A stretch of 14,293 bases of DNA from Nitrososphaerota archaeon (GCA_005877225.1 VBPK01000069.1:1-14293), one strand, 5' to 3'. Shown: positions 1 to 7,771, counted from the stretch's first letter. A program made the numbers and translations. The notes: a model not told the origin generated them from the sequence alone.

Positions 1-127
1 CGCCTTCGTCAATCCTGCAGTTACAGATCGGGCATACCTGATCTTCATAATAGATGACTTGCTCTGCCCTCTTGCCGAGGAGCCTGACGTGGTAGTCGAC
101 CACATCTGCCACCTCGAGAGCCACCAT
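1..127 (-). CDS. Partial hypothetical ORF, N-terminal part, cut by the left edge
   Basis: An open minus-strand frame starts with ATG at 127 and runs off the left edge, giving about 42 residues. The visible product is hydrophilic, begins MVALEVADVVDYHV, and contains a CPICNC element that could be half of a zinc-binding site. No convincing ribosome binding site precedes the ATG. The frame is also open upstream of it, so the true start may be further right. I do not recognise the family. It may instead be a chance ORF or a gene fragment. Confidence 0.35.
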   Translation of the reverse strand, partial: MVALEVADVVDYHVRLLGKRAEQVIYYEDQVCPICNCRIDEG

Positions 128-141
128 GGAATGCGATTGGG

Positions 142-300
142 TTGCCTTCCTCGATAAAAGACTTCGTGATTGCCTATTCCCGGAAGACGGCGGGCTCCGT
201 CGGGTCGGACCTTGCTGTCTCCGAGATTGGGTCGGAGAGTACCCTCGCCCACCGTGAATCCCGCGCCAACACGGGCAAGATCGTCGCCGAGTCGGGATGA
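142..300 (+). other. Coding-like segment, possible gene remnant; stretch 128-419 otherwise empty
   Basis: The plus frame running to TGA at 298-300 is open from position 88, just after an in-frame TGA at 85-87. From about 142 its third codon positions are strongly G/C rich, like the real genes to the right. Only weak starts exist (TTG 142, GTG 166). The peptide includes DFVIAYSRKTAG and ends GKIVAESG. I do not recognise it. It could be the tail of a decayed gene or a short hypothetical gene. From 300 to 419 I see only a GATAGG (323-328)/CCTATC interrupted inverted repeat and no gene. Confidence 0.2.
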
Positions 301-419
301 AGGTCTGCGCTCGCCGGGAGGATAGGCTTCAAGTTTCAAACTGTAGCGATCCTATCTGATTTACCTGAGTTTCGAGGTGGAACCACCTTCAAGAATCGAA
401 CGGTGCCGCTCCGTACCCC

Positions 420-1163
420 TCAAACCTCGCGCCACCTGGCTTTCTTGACCGCGATCAACGCGAGGGTTAGCGTGATCGCTATCAGGATTACCCACGCGAA
501 GATCAACTCGACAGTCGAAAGTTGCAGAAACCCAGTCGTAGACTGGGCGATTTCCGCCGCGTAGGTCGTCGGCGAGAGGTAGGCCAGATACCTGAAGGGG
601 AGAGGGATGTAGGTGATGGGATAGTACACAGGAGGGAGCGTAGTGAACAGCGTCGAAATCAGCCCCGAGAACGCGAAGCTCTGCACTATGTCGCTCGAGA
701 ATGTCGAGAGGGTGAATCCGATCGTGACAGAGACGGTGAACATGAGCAGCATGACGCCGAGCAGCTCGACCGCCTGCGTAAGATTGGGGTGGACGAAGAT
801 GGCGGTCAAGCCGACCAGGGTGAGCAGGGCGGGGAGGGAGTAGACTATCTCTGAAATCGCCATCCCGAGCACGTACACGCCCGGCGTGGTAGGAGTGCTG
901 ACAACCATGTCCTGCAGCTTGAGGTCATTCTTGAGGTGGGAGAGGTCCCCCTGAAGCGCCATCCCGTTCGAGAACATGCTCATGATGAACGCTCCCTCGA
1001 TGGCCTGCCCGACGAGCCCGCCTCTGCTGACGAAGTTCACTATCAGCAGAAACGATAGTGGCGCCAGTGCCGTGTTGAAGAGGACCTCCGGATAATTCTT
1101 CATCGCATAGATGGAGTTGACCAGCACAGCAGCGAGTATCTGCCTGCTCCATCGGTTCTTCAT
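420..1163 (-). CDS. ABC-2 type transporter permease
   Basis: This 247-residue polytopic membrane protein is the transmembrane half of an exporter with the ATPase encoded just upstream. About six hydrophobic segments are visible: residues ~10-45, ~52-66, ~95-125, ~130-155, ~160-200 and ~220-240. The layout and length fit the ABC-2/DrrB-like permease family, which lacks its own ATP-binding domain. The last segment is followed by a short basic tail (KKARWREV). The ATG start overlaps the TGA of the ATPase gene by 4 bp (1160-1163), which implies translational coupling and a two-subunit exporter. The substrate cannot be deduced. Drug, lipid-linked or polysaccharide export are all known for the family. 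Confidence 0.88.
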   Translation of the reverse strand: MKNRWSRQILAAVLVNSIYAMKNYPEVLFNTALAPLSFLLIVNFVSRGGLVGQAIEGAFIMSMFSNGMALQGDLSHLKNDLKLQDMVVSTPTTPGVYVLGMAISEIVYSLPALLTLVGLTAIFVHPNLTQAVELLGVMLLMFTVSVTIGFTLSTFSSDIVQSFAFSGLISTLFTTLPPVYYPITYIPLPFRYLAYLSPTTYAAEIAQSTTGFLQLSTVELIFAWVILIAITLTLALIAVKKARWREV

Positions 1164-2077
1164 TGCCTTGGCACCCCAGCACTACCGACGAGATGGAAGA
1201 AGACATCATCCAGCGAAATGCGGTTGACCGAGAACCTCACACCCCTCTCGAGAAGCTCTCTCGAGATTCTGTAGGCCTCTTCCTCGCTTGTCAAGACCTG
1301 AATCTCTCCGTCCCTTCCCGTTGTCACGGTACCCTCAGTGACGGGCGGACGCTCGGGAGAAGACGGCAACCGTATGCTGTACTGATGCTTCACGAGGCTA
1401 CGGAGCTGGTCGAGGGTGCCCACCCCGGCAAGCCTTCCGTCGTCGAGGATGGCTATCGTGTCGGCTAGCTGTTCAGCCTCCTCGAGATAGTGGGTCGTGA
1501 GGACGAGGAAGCGCTCCTTCGCGAGGTCGTGGAGCGACCTCCACAACTCTCTCCGAGACAGTGGGTCGAGTCCCGTGGTGGGCTCGTCGAGGAAGGTGAT
1601 CTCGGCGTCCGCAGCGAGTGCGGTAGCCACCAAGACCTTCCTCCTCTGCCCGCCGGAGAGGCGCCTGTTCAGCTTAGTCCCCTGATCGTCAAGACCCACC
1701 TTCCCAATCGCCTCTGCCCCTCTCCTTCTGGCCTCCGAGTAGCCGATTCCCCTCCACAGCAGGTAGGAGACGACTGTCTGGAGAGGGGTCATCCAGGGGA
1801 CAGGCCTCGCTTCCTGGGGGACCGTGGCGATTCTTTCCCTCAGCTTCTTCGGTTCCTTGACGACGTCGACCCCGTCAATCTGAACGATTCCCGAGGTCGG
1901 CTCGAGCTGGGTAGCGAGGATTCGCACAAGCGTGGTCTTTCCTGCCCCATTCATGCCGATTAGCGCGAGGATGCCTCGAGAGGGAATCGTGAGGCTGACG
2001 GAATCGAGGGCCCTCTTCCCGCCTGATTCGCTGTAGACCTTCGTAAGGTCGCTGCAGTAAAGCTCTCCACTTCTCAA
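1160..2077 (-). CDS. ABC-2 type transporter ATP-binding protein
   Basis: This 305-residue ABC ATPase powers the adjacent permease from the cytoplasmic face. Motifs in order are Walker A GMNGAGKT (41-48), Q-loop Q88, signature LSGGQ (140-144), Walker B ITFLDEP (160-166), D-loop GLD (169-171) and switch histidine H196 in TTHYLEEAEQ. The roughly 70-residue C-terminal extension after ~235 is usual for DrrA/CcmA-type exporter ATPases. The start is TTG at 2077, preceded on the minus strand by GAGGTC a few bases upstream, a good Shine-Dalgarno match. It is the first gene of the two-gene operon. The specific substrate is unknown. Confidence 0.93.
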   Translation of the reverse strand: MRSGELYCSDLTKVYSESGGKRALDSVSLTIPSRGILALIGMNGAGKTTLVRILATQLEPTSGIVQIDGVDVVKEPKKLRERIATVPQEARPVPWMTPLQTVVSYLLWRGIGYSEARRRGAEAIGKVGLDDQGTKLNRRLSGGQRRKVLVATALAADAEITFLDEPTTGLDPLSRRELWRSLHDLAKERFLVLTTHYLEEAEQLADTIAILDDGRLAGVGTLDQLRSLVKHQYSIRLPSSPERPPVTEGTVTTGRDGEIQVLTSEEEAYRISRELLERGVRFSVNRISLDDVFFHLVGSAGVPRQ

Positions 2078-2365
2078 ATTGACCTCTTTCGGGGCTACCG
2101 ATAGTTTAGGATTTCTGAGGTCGGCGTCGCTTGATCATCGAGTGGTGAAGATGGTGGTTCGGTTTCTTCGAACTCGGGCGGTCGGAGGCTAAGAGTCACG
2201 GGCCGTCGGGCTTGACCGCACGACCCACTCTGCGGAAAGCGTCCTCTGGGTCGCCGGCCGGCCAAACAAGCCCACCGATCCAAGCTAGTTTAGAGGAGGC
2301 GGCTTGATTCGAAAAAGACTCGGCAGATTCATATGGCTCGCCCTTCCGTGGCGGAGGGCGCCACT
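2078..2365. promoter_or_regulatory. Divergent intergenic region between the exporter operon and the aminotransferase
   Basis: This non-coding stretch separates two divergent genes, so it should carry both promoters. For the exporter, the minus strand has an A/T-rich TAAACTATC-like element about 20-30 bp upstream of the TTG. For the aminotransferase, TTCGAAAAAG at about 2308-2317 could act as a TATA element for a transcript carrying the Shine-Dalgarno GGAGG at 2353-2357. Short GC-rich palindromes occur (for example GGCCGGCC near 2256), but no RNA gene is recognisable. Confidence 0.35.
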
Positions 2366-3721
2366 ATGCAAGAACAGACTCATGAGCGAGCCCCTATGAT
2401 AGTGGTCAAACCCCCTGGTCCAAGGTCCAGAGAGCTCCTTGCGAAGCAATCGAAGCTGGAGACCAAGGCCGTCATCTACCCCAAGGCATTCCCGTTTGCC
2501 ATCGACTCCGCAAACGGGGCGACGGTAAAGGACGTCGACGGAAACCTCTACATCGATTGGGTGAGCGGCATCTCCGTCCTCAACCTCGGGCACAGGAACC
2601 CGTACGTCGAGGAAGCCGTCAGAACACAGCTGGGGAAGGTGTGGCACACTCTGGAGATTCCGAACGAAACACGCATCGCGTTCCTGGAGCGGATTCATTC
2701 GGTGCTACCGCCAGGAATGAAGGGTAAGGCGAAGGTCCTCCTGACTGTCACCGGCGGAGATTCCGTCGAGGCTGCCGTCAGCGTCGCTAGGAGGGCCACG
2801 GGGAAAAAGACGGCGGTCGCCTTCGAGGGTGCTTACCACGGCGTCCACCAGGGCGTCGTCAGCATGACTGCGTCCAGCCACTACCTCGACTATGCCGGGG
2901 TGTCGAGGCAGAACGTGTTTAGGCTCCCATACCCCTACTCATACCGCTTCCCTTTTCCTGTCGAGAGAAAGGGTGACGAATCGAAGATTGTCATCCGATA
3001 TCTCGAGCATCTCTTGGAGGACGACCACTCCGGGCTGGACGACGTAGCCTGCATTCTTGTCGAGCCGATCGAGGGAGAGGGGGGGTACATCGTCCCTCCT
3101 GAAGACTTTCTCCCGGGACTGCGAGAGATCGCCCAGAAGTACCAGCTCCCGTTGATCGTGGACGAGGTGCAGACAGGGTTCGGGAGAACTGGAAAGTTCT
3201 GGGGATGCGAGCTGACGGGGACCGACCCCGACATCATATGTGTATCGAAGTCCGTTGGAGCTGGGATTCCACTCTCCCTCATAGCGTACAGGTCCGAATA
3301 CGACGAGAAGCTCGAGGAGGGCTTCCACCTCGGGACCTACAGGGGGAACCCGCTCGGGATGGCGGCGGGGACGGCCTCTATCGACTACATCAAGAGGACG
3401 AACCTGCTGGAGAGGGTGCGGACACTGGGGGAGAAGACGAAAGTCGAATTCGAGAGAATTTCCGACGAGTCCAAGAACGTCGGGGAGGTTCGGGGCGTCG
3501 GCTTCATGATAGGCAACGAGGTCGTCGAATCAAAGGAAACCCGGAAACCATCCAAGGCACTGGCGGGCGGCTTCAGGAGGAGCATGTTCGAGCAGGGACT
3601 TCTAATGCACACGTGTGGCCACTTCGGGAATGTCCTGCGCTTCATGGCCCCGCTGACCATCGACGAGATTTTGCTCGATGCAGGGCTCGGAATCTACGAG
3701 AGGACGATCAAGTCCGCCTGA
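2366..3721 (+). CDS. Class-III PLP-dependent aminotransferase
   Basis: This 451-residue cytosolic aminotransferase belongs to the fold-type I class III (omega) group, which includes GABA, ornithine/acetylornithine and diaminobutyrate aminotransferases. Diagnostic features, numbered from ATG 2366, are the cofactor-binding stretch LIVDEVQTGFGRTGKFWG with Asp266 for the pyridine nitrogen, the Schiff-base lysine K295 in CVSKSVGAGIP, and the C-terminal substrate/PLP loop GTYRGNPLG. The phosphate-binding region reads TGGDSVEAAV instead of the common SGSEAVEAA. ATG 2366 is chosen because GGAGG lies 8 bp upstream. An in-frame ATG at 2333 would add 11 residues and would fit only a leaderless transcript. 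The donor and acceptor are not determined, and the neighbours give no pathway. Confidence 0.9.
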   Translation: MQEQTHERAPMIVVKPPGPRSRELLAKQSKLETKAVIYPKAFPFAIDSANGATVKDVDGNLYIDWVSGISVLNLGHRNPYVEEAVRTQLGKVWHTLEIPNETRIAFLERIHSVLPPGMKGKAKVLLTVTGGDSVEAAVSVARRATGKKTAVAFEGAYHGVHQGVVSMTASSHYLDYAGVSRQNVFRLPYPYSYRFPFPVERKGDESKIVIRYLEHLLEDDHSGLDDVACILVEPIEGEGGYIVPPEDFLPGLREIAQKYQLPLIVDEVQTGFGRTGKFWGCELTGTDPDIICVSKSVGAGIPLSLIAYRSEYDEKLEEGFHLGTYRGNPLGMAAGTASIDYIKRTNLLERVRTLGEKTKVEFERISDESKNVGEVRGVGFMIGNEVVESKETRKPSKALAGGFRRSMFEQGLLMHTCGHFGNVLRFMAPLTIDEILLDAGLGIYERTIKSA

Positions 3722-3768
3722 ACAGTCTCCCAACTAGCAAGCGAAGTTGTTCTTGGACGAGGCTTCTC

Positions 3769-4155
3769 TTACCATTCGGTTTCCACAACGTCTTCGATTT
3801 TCCTGTCCGTAGTTATCACACCGGAACCTGTCTCCTTTGCAAGGGAAGCGACCAAGGAGTCGAAGTAGTCCATCCCTTGTTTCTGTAATTCCACGGCGTG
3901 GTAAATCGACGACACGGAGTTAGGAATCACCTTGTTGGCTGGGATTTCGCTTTCGAGGGCGCGCCACGATGTCTGACGCTCAGAATCACCGTAGCCCCTG
4001 AGTTTCATTACCAAGTCCGTCTCTATCAGCGAGACTCCTGGAACGAATACTGCGTCCTCTGAGGAAACCCTTCGCAGGTGTTCCACCGAGCGTTCATGGG
4101 CCCTATCTTTCGGATTGAGGAATCCGATTATTGCCACAGTATCAACGAGTTTCAT
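3769..4155 (-). CDS. vapC: VapC-type PIN-domain ribonuclease toxin
   Basis: This 128-residue PIN-domain protein has the expected acidic residues of the Mg-dependent nuclease site: D5 (KLVDTVAIIGFLN), E45 (SLIETDLV), D99 (MDYFDSLVASLA) and D117 (ITTDRKIE). VapC toxins usually cleave tRNA or rRNA and are neutralised by a co-encoded VapB. Length and start are typical, and it overlaps the upstream antitoxin gene by 14 bp, consistent with coupled translation. The protein ends 47 bp from the convergent aminotransferase stop. Base composition is more A/T rich than the flanking housekeeping genes. The RNA target cannot be predicted from the sequence. Confidence 0.88.
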   Translation of the reverse strand: MKLVDTVAIIGFLNPKDRAHERSVEHLRRVSSEDAVFVPGVSLIETDLVMKLRGYGDSERQTSWRALESEIPANKVIPNSVSSIYHAVELQKQGMDYFDSLVASLAKETGSGVITTDRKIEDVVETEW

Positions 4156-4402
4156 TCTTTGTCTTCATCGACCCAAGGAGATAGGAGGTTGCTTCGTGGT
4201 CCTCTTCCTTCCAACCTGAAAGCTTCTTCGCACCAATAACTTGTGCTTGAGCGGTCAAGACCTTGGGATCAGAGAGTTCGACCCTTCCGACGCCGCTTGC
4301 CCTGACAACAAGCTTGCTTCCCGTACTTATGTGAGCCTCTTGCCTGACCTTCTTGGGCAGGACAAGTCTACCCTTCTCGTCGATGGACACGGTTTCGCTC
4401 AT
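4142..4402 (-). CDS. vapB: VapB-type antitoxin, SpoVT/AbrB domain
   Basis: This 86-residue protein has an N-terminal SpoVT/AbrB swapped-hairpin DNA-binding domain (about residues 4-45, with SIDEKGRLVLPKKVR as the hallmark). Its C-terminal tail (about 55-86) would wrap the PIN toxin. As known for VapBC, it should bind the toxin and repress its own promoter. It is the first gene of the pair and overlaps vapC by 14 bp. The ATG lies about 24 bp from a TATA-like box embedded in an inverted repeat, so the mRNA is probably leaderless or nearly so. No Shine-Dalgarno sequence is evident. Confidence 0.87.
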   Translation of the reverse strand: MSETVSIDEKGRLVLPKKVRQEAHISTGSKLVVRASGVGRVELSDPKVLTAQAQVIGAKKLSGWKEEDHEATSYLLGSMKTKNETR

Positions 4403-4419
4403 GAAAGCTCATAGGGTAA

Positions 4420-4443
4420 TCCCACTATTTAAGATTGGTGGGA
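4420..4443 (-). promoter_or_regulatory. vapBC promoter with operator-like inverted repeat over the TATA box
   Basis: TCCCAC (4420-4425) and GTGGGA (4438-4443) form a perfect 6-bp inverted repeat separated by 12 bp. The spacer contains the minus-strand TATA-like element CTTAAATA (4426-4433), whose near edge is 24 bp from the vapB ATG. A dimeric AbrB-type antitoxin bound here would block TBP, which suits the autorepression known for VapBC systems. The site lies 46 bp from the divergent helicase start, so it may also affect that gene. Confidence 0.55.
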
Positions 4444-4488
4444 CACATTTGAGCGATGTACCACGTTGGGTAATCGTGTGGGAGTCAA

Positions 4489-6480
4489 ATGCATGAGTGG
4501 CACGGCCGCGGTCGCACATGCAATCGGGTTCAAATTCCTCAGTTCGGCATCGACATCTATGACAGGCTGGTTTATTTCTCCCCTTTCGACCATGCCGTTT
4601 TAGAGGGTTCGGGGCTTCCTTTGGTCAGCAAAGAATCAACTCGCCACATTCTTGAGCCCGCTGCCTCGGAAGAAGAGGAGCGACGAGCCGAAGAAGCGGC
4701 CAGCAAAGGAGCGAGGCCAAACCTGCCAATCTTCTCAATCCTTGATTCGGTAAGTTTTTCGGACCATTTCGTAATTATCGGCGATGTCGGGACGGGAAAG
4801 AGCACCGTCACCCCGATTCACGAGTTCGAGCTGTGCGACAGGAACAGACAGATCGTCATTCGTGAGCCTTCAAGGGCCTCGTGCAACGCTCTACTTTATT
4901 CACTTAGAGCGCTTCATCCAGAACTAATTGACGAGCTGGCGGTCATCACAAAGGATACCAAGATCAACGTCGGTGGCAAGATCAAGATCGTCACAGACGG
5001 CGTCCTGCTAAGGATGCTAGCCGAGAATTCGATTTTCGATTCCTCGATCTATTTTGACGAGAGTCACCAGATGTCTTCCCAGCTGGAACTGTGTCTGTCC
5101 CTCGCCAAGAAGGACGAGGCGAAAGCAAGAAACCTGTTTCGAATCATGAGCGCCACAATCGATCCAAAGGAGTTCCTCTCATTCTTGGGAATCTCGAAGC
5201 TCTACCTGCTGAGCGGTCGCAGATTTCCTGTCGCGCTCGAGGTGGAGCTCGCAAAGGACGTCGACGAGATGTTCGGCACGCTGTCGCTCTATCTTAACTC
5301 ACGGCCCCGCAACGAATCGTGGCTCGTCTTCCTCCCCACAAGGCGCTTGGTCGAGAGGTATGCGAGTAGCTACAGTGGCGCCTACATTCACGGCGGCCTT
5401 GACGGTTCAGTAGTCAACAAGATCCAGCAAAGAGCCGAGCTCGATAAGAATCTGAGGGTTTTTGCAACTAATGTCATCGCCTCATCCGTGAACATCTACG
5501 TCGATAATGTGTTGATATTCAACGAAGTGATCGACAGCAAGGACAAGCTGGGTCGAAGGACACTCCAGTACAAGAGGATAGACAATAACTCTCTCTTGCA
5601 GATGATCGGCAGAATCGGTCGCTTTAAGCCCGGTCGGGCCGTCATCATCTCTGATGTGCCGATCCCAAAGAAAATCGAGCCCATACCGGTGCGCAAGGCC
5701 CTTGAAACCGAGACTCCGTTTGATTTGGTTCTCCTCATGTCAAAGTACGGCCTGAGGCTTTCGGAGTTAGAGTTCATGTCAAAGGTGGATCATCGCGAAG
5801 TTGCCTTTGCAGAAGACTGGCTCGGTGAAATCGGAGCAATCGATCCCCGCACCCACGAAATCACCCGGAAGGGACTCTTGATGAGTGAAATCCCCTACGA
5901 GCCCGACTTTTCACACATGATCGCCAGCGCCCTGATCTCGGGTGATTATGACGTGGCCAGATTTCTCCTGGCCAGCGGCGCGTTCGGAGATTCGCTCAAC
6001 CACGCTCACAAGTCGGATATGGAGGGCGTAGCTCGCCAATTACTGTACGCCTTCGACAGATCGAACGAGCTCAACATCAAGGCGCATCTTCTCAAAGGGT
6101 ATTCCGAGGACAAGGAGGGCTCATTCACGTCAAGACTGGTCGCAAACGGAATCTTCATCGCATTTGTTGAAGAGGCATGGAAAAACTATGAAGCAGCTAG
6201 AGAAGCACTGAACGACCTGCTTCTTTCTTCAAAGAAGAAACCCATACCGAGGGAGGTCTTGGTAGACCCTGATGTTTTCAAGCTCAAGCCGTATCTCGAA
6301 GATTGCCTGTCGTTTGAAAAGTTCGACCTGAACGAAAATAGCGGGCACGACCTGACCGATATGGTCATCGAAGGCCAGTTCTTTGCAAGAACGCTGACGA
6401 TAAACTACAGACGCTTGTTATTCGACGTGGTTGCTCTGAATTCACCGAAAAAGTATCGTCATCATCAAAGCAAGCGATGA
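4489..6480 (+). CDS. DEAH-type (DESH) superfamily 2 helicase, HrpA/NS3-like
   Basis: This 663-residue protein has the full SF2 DEAH/NS3 motif series: Walker A GDVGTGKST (98-106), Walker B/motif II DESH (190-193), motif III SAT (221-223), motif IV-like WLVFLPT (278-284), motif V ATNVIASSVNI (326-336) and motif VI QMIGRIGR (371-378). This group unwinds or remodels RNA using NTP hydrolysis. A winged-helix and ratchet-like helical region may follow (~400-560). Residues 60-75 are an acidic, possibly coiled-coil segment. Two departures are DESH for DEAH, and Met372 where the consensus QRxGRxGR has Arg. No nuclease or other fused domain is recognised. Codon usage is more A/T rich than in the flanking housekeeping genes, suggesting acquisition. 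The start is ATG 4489 with GGGAG 3 bp upstream, and the first ~15 codons overlap tRNA-like sequence, so the true start may differ. Its substrate and partner are unknown. Confidence 0.88.
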   Translation: MHEWHGRGRTCNRVQIPQFGIDIYDRLVYFSPFDHAVLEGSGLPLVSKESTRHILEPAASEEEERRAEEAASKGARPNLPIFSILDSVSFSDHFVIIGDVGTGKSTVTPIHEFELCDRNRQIVIREPSRASCNALLYSLRALHPELIDELAVITKDTKINVGGKIKIVTDGVLLRMLAENSIFDSSIYFDESHQMSSQLELCLSLAKKDEAKARNLFRIMSATIDPKEFLSFLGISKLYLLSGRRFPVALEVELAKDVDEMFGTLSLYLNSRPRNESWLVFLPTRRLVERYASSYSGAYIHGGLDGSVVNKIQQRAELDKNLRVFATNVIASSVNIYVDNVLIFNEVIDSKDKLGRRTLQYKRIDNNSLLQMIGRIGRFKPGRAVIISDVPIPKKIEPIPVRKALETETPFDLVLLMSKYGLRLSELEFMSKVDHREVAFAEDWLGEIGAIDPRTHEITRKGLLMSEIPYEPDFSHMIASALISGDYDVARFLLASGAFGDSLNHAHKSDMEGVARQLLYAFDRSNELNIKAHLLKGYSEDKEGSFTSRLVANGIFIAFVEEAWKNYEAAREALNDLLLSSKKKPIPREVLVDPDVFKLKPYLEDCLSFEKFDLNENSGHDLTDMVIEGQFFARTLTINYRRLLFDVVALNSPKKYRHHQSKR

Positions 6481-6592
6481 GACGTCTCTCAGGCTCGCTT
6501 TCCGCAAGAAACAACTCGACCATAAGACCCGCCATGCTGAAACAACCCGCTGAAATCGAAATCCCCTACTGGACCCCTTTAGTCAAAATGAA

Positions 6593-6607
6593 GTGCGGTC
6601 GCCGGGA
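6593..6607 (+). repeat. Direct repeat of the tRNA-Gly 3' end, distal att-like copy
   Basis: GTGCGGTCGCCGGGA matches exactly the 15 bp at 8651-8665, which cover the tRNA-Gly T-loop end, the 3' T-stem strand, the 3' acceptor strand, the discriminator and one flanking base. Orientation is the same. The match extends one base further (to 6608) against the copy at 7757. No other tRNA parts adjoin it. This is the layout expected of an attachment site left by integration into the tRNA. It lies 112 bp after the helicase stop. Confidence 0.7.
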
Positions 6608-6691
6608 CCACTACCCTACAGGCAGAGTTGAAAGCCACTCAGATTCGAAAACAGCGAGAAGATTAAGACCACCCGCAGGGGTGAATAAAGG

Positions 6692-7705
6692 ATGGAAGCA
6701 GAAGCCCTTCGCTGGCTCCTTGAACCCGCCGATCCTCCAATCAAGATGTTTACTCTCACCGATATTTTGGGTAAGCCTCAGAACTCCGAAGAGGTGCGGA
6801 TTGCGCGGGAAGGCACACTTTCCTACAGACCTGTCCTGAGGCTGAAGAGGGCTCAGGGGGGCAGAGGCTACTGGCCACCCGACGATAGTTGTCACACCCC
6901 CAAATTTACCGCAACAGTTTGGCAGTTGATGCTACTTGGAGAGATGGGAATTCCCCGCACGCCCTGGATTGAAAGCGCTATCGAGCGTTTTCTCGCCCAG
7001 CATCAGATGGAGAACGGGGCTTTCTCATGGAAGAGTCATCTCGGCAGAGGAAAAGTCGAGGAAGAAGTCTGTTTGACGGGCAACATGGTTAGAACTCTAA
7101 TCGTCTTTGGCCACGATGAAGATAGGCGAGTCAAGAAAGCGCTGGACTGGCTTCCTGAGTTTCAGCTCGAGGATGGAGGGTGGAATTGTGATTACCCCAA
7201 GTATGATGTAGAGCACAGCTCGTTCATGTCCACCATTGAACCACTGTGGGCTTATTCAGAGATTCCACGCTCCCGGTGGACTAGGAGACTGAAGGGGTCT
7301 GTCGAGCGAGGGGCCGAGTTCCTGCTGATGCACCGTCTGTTCAAGGCCCACCATGATTGGCGGCCAGTAGAATTGCGCCACATGAACACCGTCTTCACAG
7401 GCAGTCTTGTAACAAAATTCCATTTTCCCATGTATTACTATTACGATGCATTGCATGCACTAAGAGTGTTGACCCGGTTGGGATTCCAAGATGATGAGAG
7501 AATCTCCGATGCAATTCACTTGCTGCTGTCAAAGAAGACGCCAGAGGGAAAATGGCTGCTGGAGGGAGATTGGATACGAGAGCGAACCGAGAAGACTCGG
7601 AAGACCTTAGTGACCATTGAGCAACTAATGAAACCAAGCAAGTGGGTGACGTTGAATAGCTACAGAGTATTGGCGAAGACGGGCGAACTGAAACTTCCCC
7701 ATTGA
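6692..7705 (+). CDS. Alpha/alpha-toroid protein, terpene cyclase/prenyltransferase-like, function unknown
   Basis: This 337-residue protein has repeated aromatic-glycine motifs typical of (alpha/alpha)-toroid proteins such as squalene-hopene cyclases and protein prenyltransferases: GGRGYWPPDD (56-65), MENGAFSW (106-113), EDGGWNCDY (160-168) and PEGKWLLEGDW (284-294). It also has LTGNMV (128-133) and PSKWVTLNSYRVL (315-327). It resembles a prokaryotic family of about 340 residues that is often annotated only as hypothetical or prenyltransferase-like. I see no DXDD proton-donor motif of class II terpene cyclases, so terpene cyclisation is not supported. ATG 6692 is preceded by GGGGTGA (6678-6684), a strong archaeal Shine-Dalgarno at 7 bp spacing. 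It is the only gene between two tRNA-Gly-derived repeats. Confidence 0.75.
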   Translation: MEAEALRWLLEPADPPIKMFTLTDILGKPQNSEEVRIAREGTLSYRPVLRLKRAQGGRGYWPPDDSCHTPKFTATVWQLMLLGEMGIPRTPWIESAIERFLAQHQMENGAFSWKSHLGRGKVEEEVCLTGNMVRTLIVFGHDEDRRVKKALDWLPEFQLEDGGWNCDYPKYDVEHSSFMSTIEPLWAYSEIPRSRWTRRLKGSVERGAEFLLMHRLFKAHHDWRPVELRHMNTVFTGSLVTKFHFPMYYYYDALHALRVLTRLGFQDDERISDAIHLLLSKKTPEGKWLLEGDWIRERTEKTRKTLVTIEQLMKPSKWVTLNSYRVLAKTGELKLPH

Positions 7706-7756
7706 CCTTTTGAGCACCACATTTGGTCGGGTGGCAAGAATTGAGGACTATGTGAT

Positions 7757-7771
7757 GTGCGGTCGCCGGGA
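7757..7771 (+). repeat. Direct repeat of the tRNA-Gly 3' end, middle att-like copy
   Basis: An exact, same-orientation copy of GTGCGGTCGCCGGGA. The match with the tRNA copy also includes the preceding T (7756), and the match with the distal copy also includes the following C (7772). It lies 51 bp after the toroid gene stop and divides the region into 1164-bp and 894-bp units measured repeat to repeat. An A-loop hairpin follows immediately. Confidence 0.7.

Noticed and set aside
2078..2332. Structured RNA in the exporter/aminotransferase gap
   Set aside because: Several short GC palindromes exist, but no tRNA, C/D box pair or known riboswitch core could be recognised.
3205..3888. Plus-strand 227-codon open frame overlapping the aminotransferase and vapC
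   Set aside because: It is a shadow in another frame of the well-supported aminotransferase. The product is Arg/Gly-rich with no family resemblance.
6477..6839. Open frame starting at the helicase stop codon
   Set aside because: It runs through the tRNA-derived repeat and into the toroid gene in the wrong frame. The product is low-complexity and basic with no recognisable domain.
6692..7705. Functional squalene-hopene cyclase
   Set aside because: At 337 residues it is about half the length of these cyclases, and I see no DXDD catalytic motif. Only the toroid-type fold is supported.
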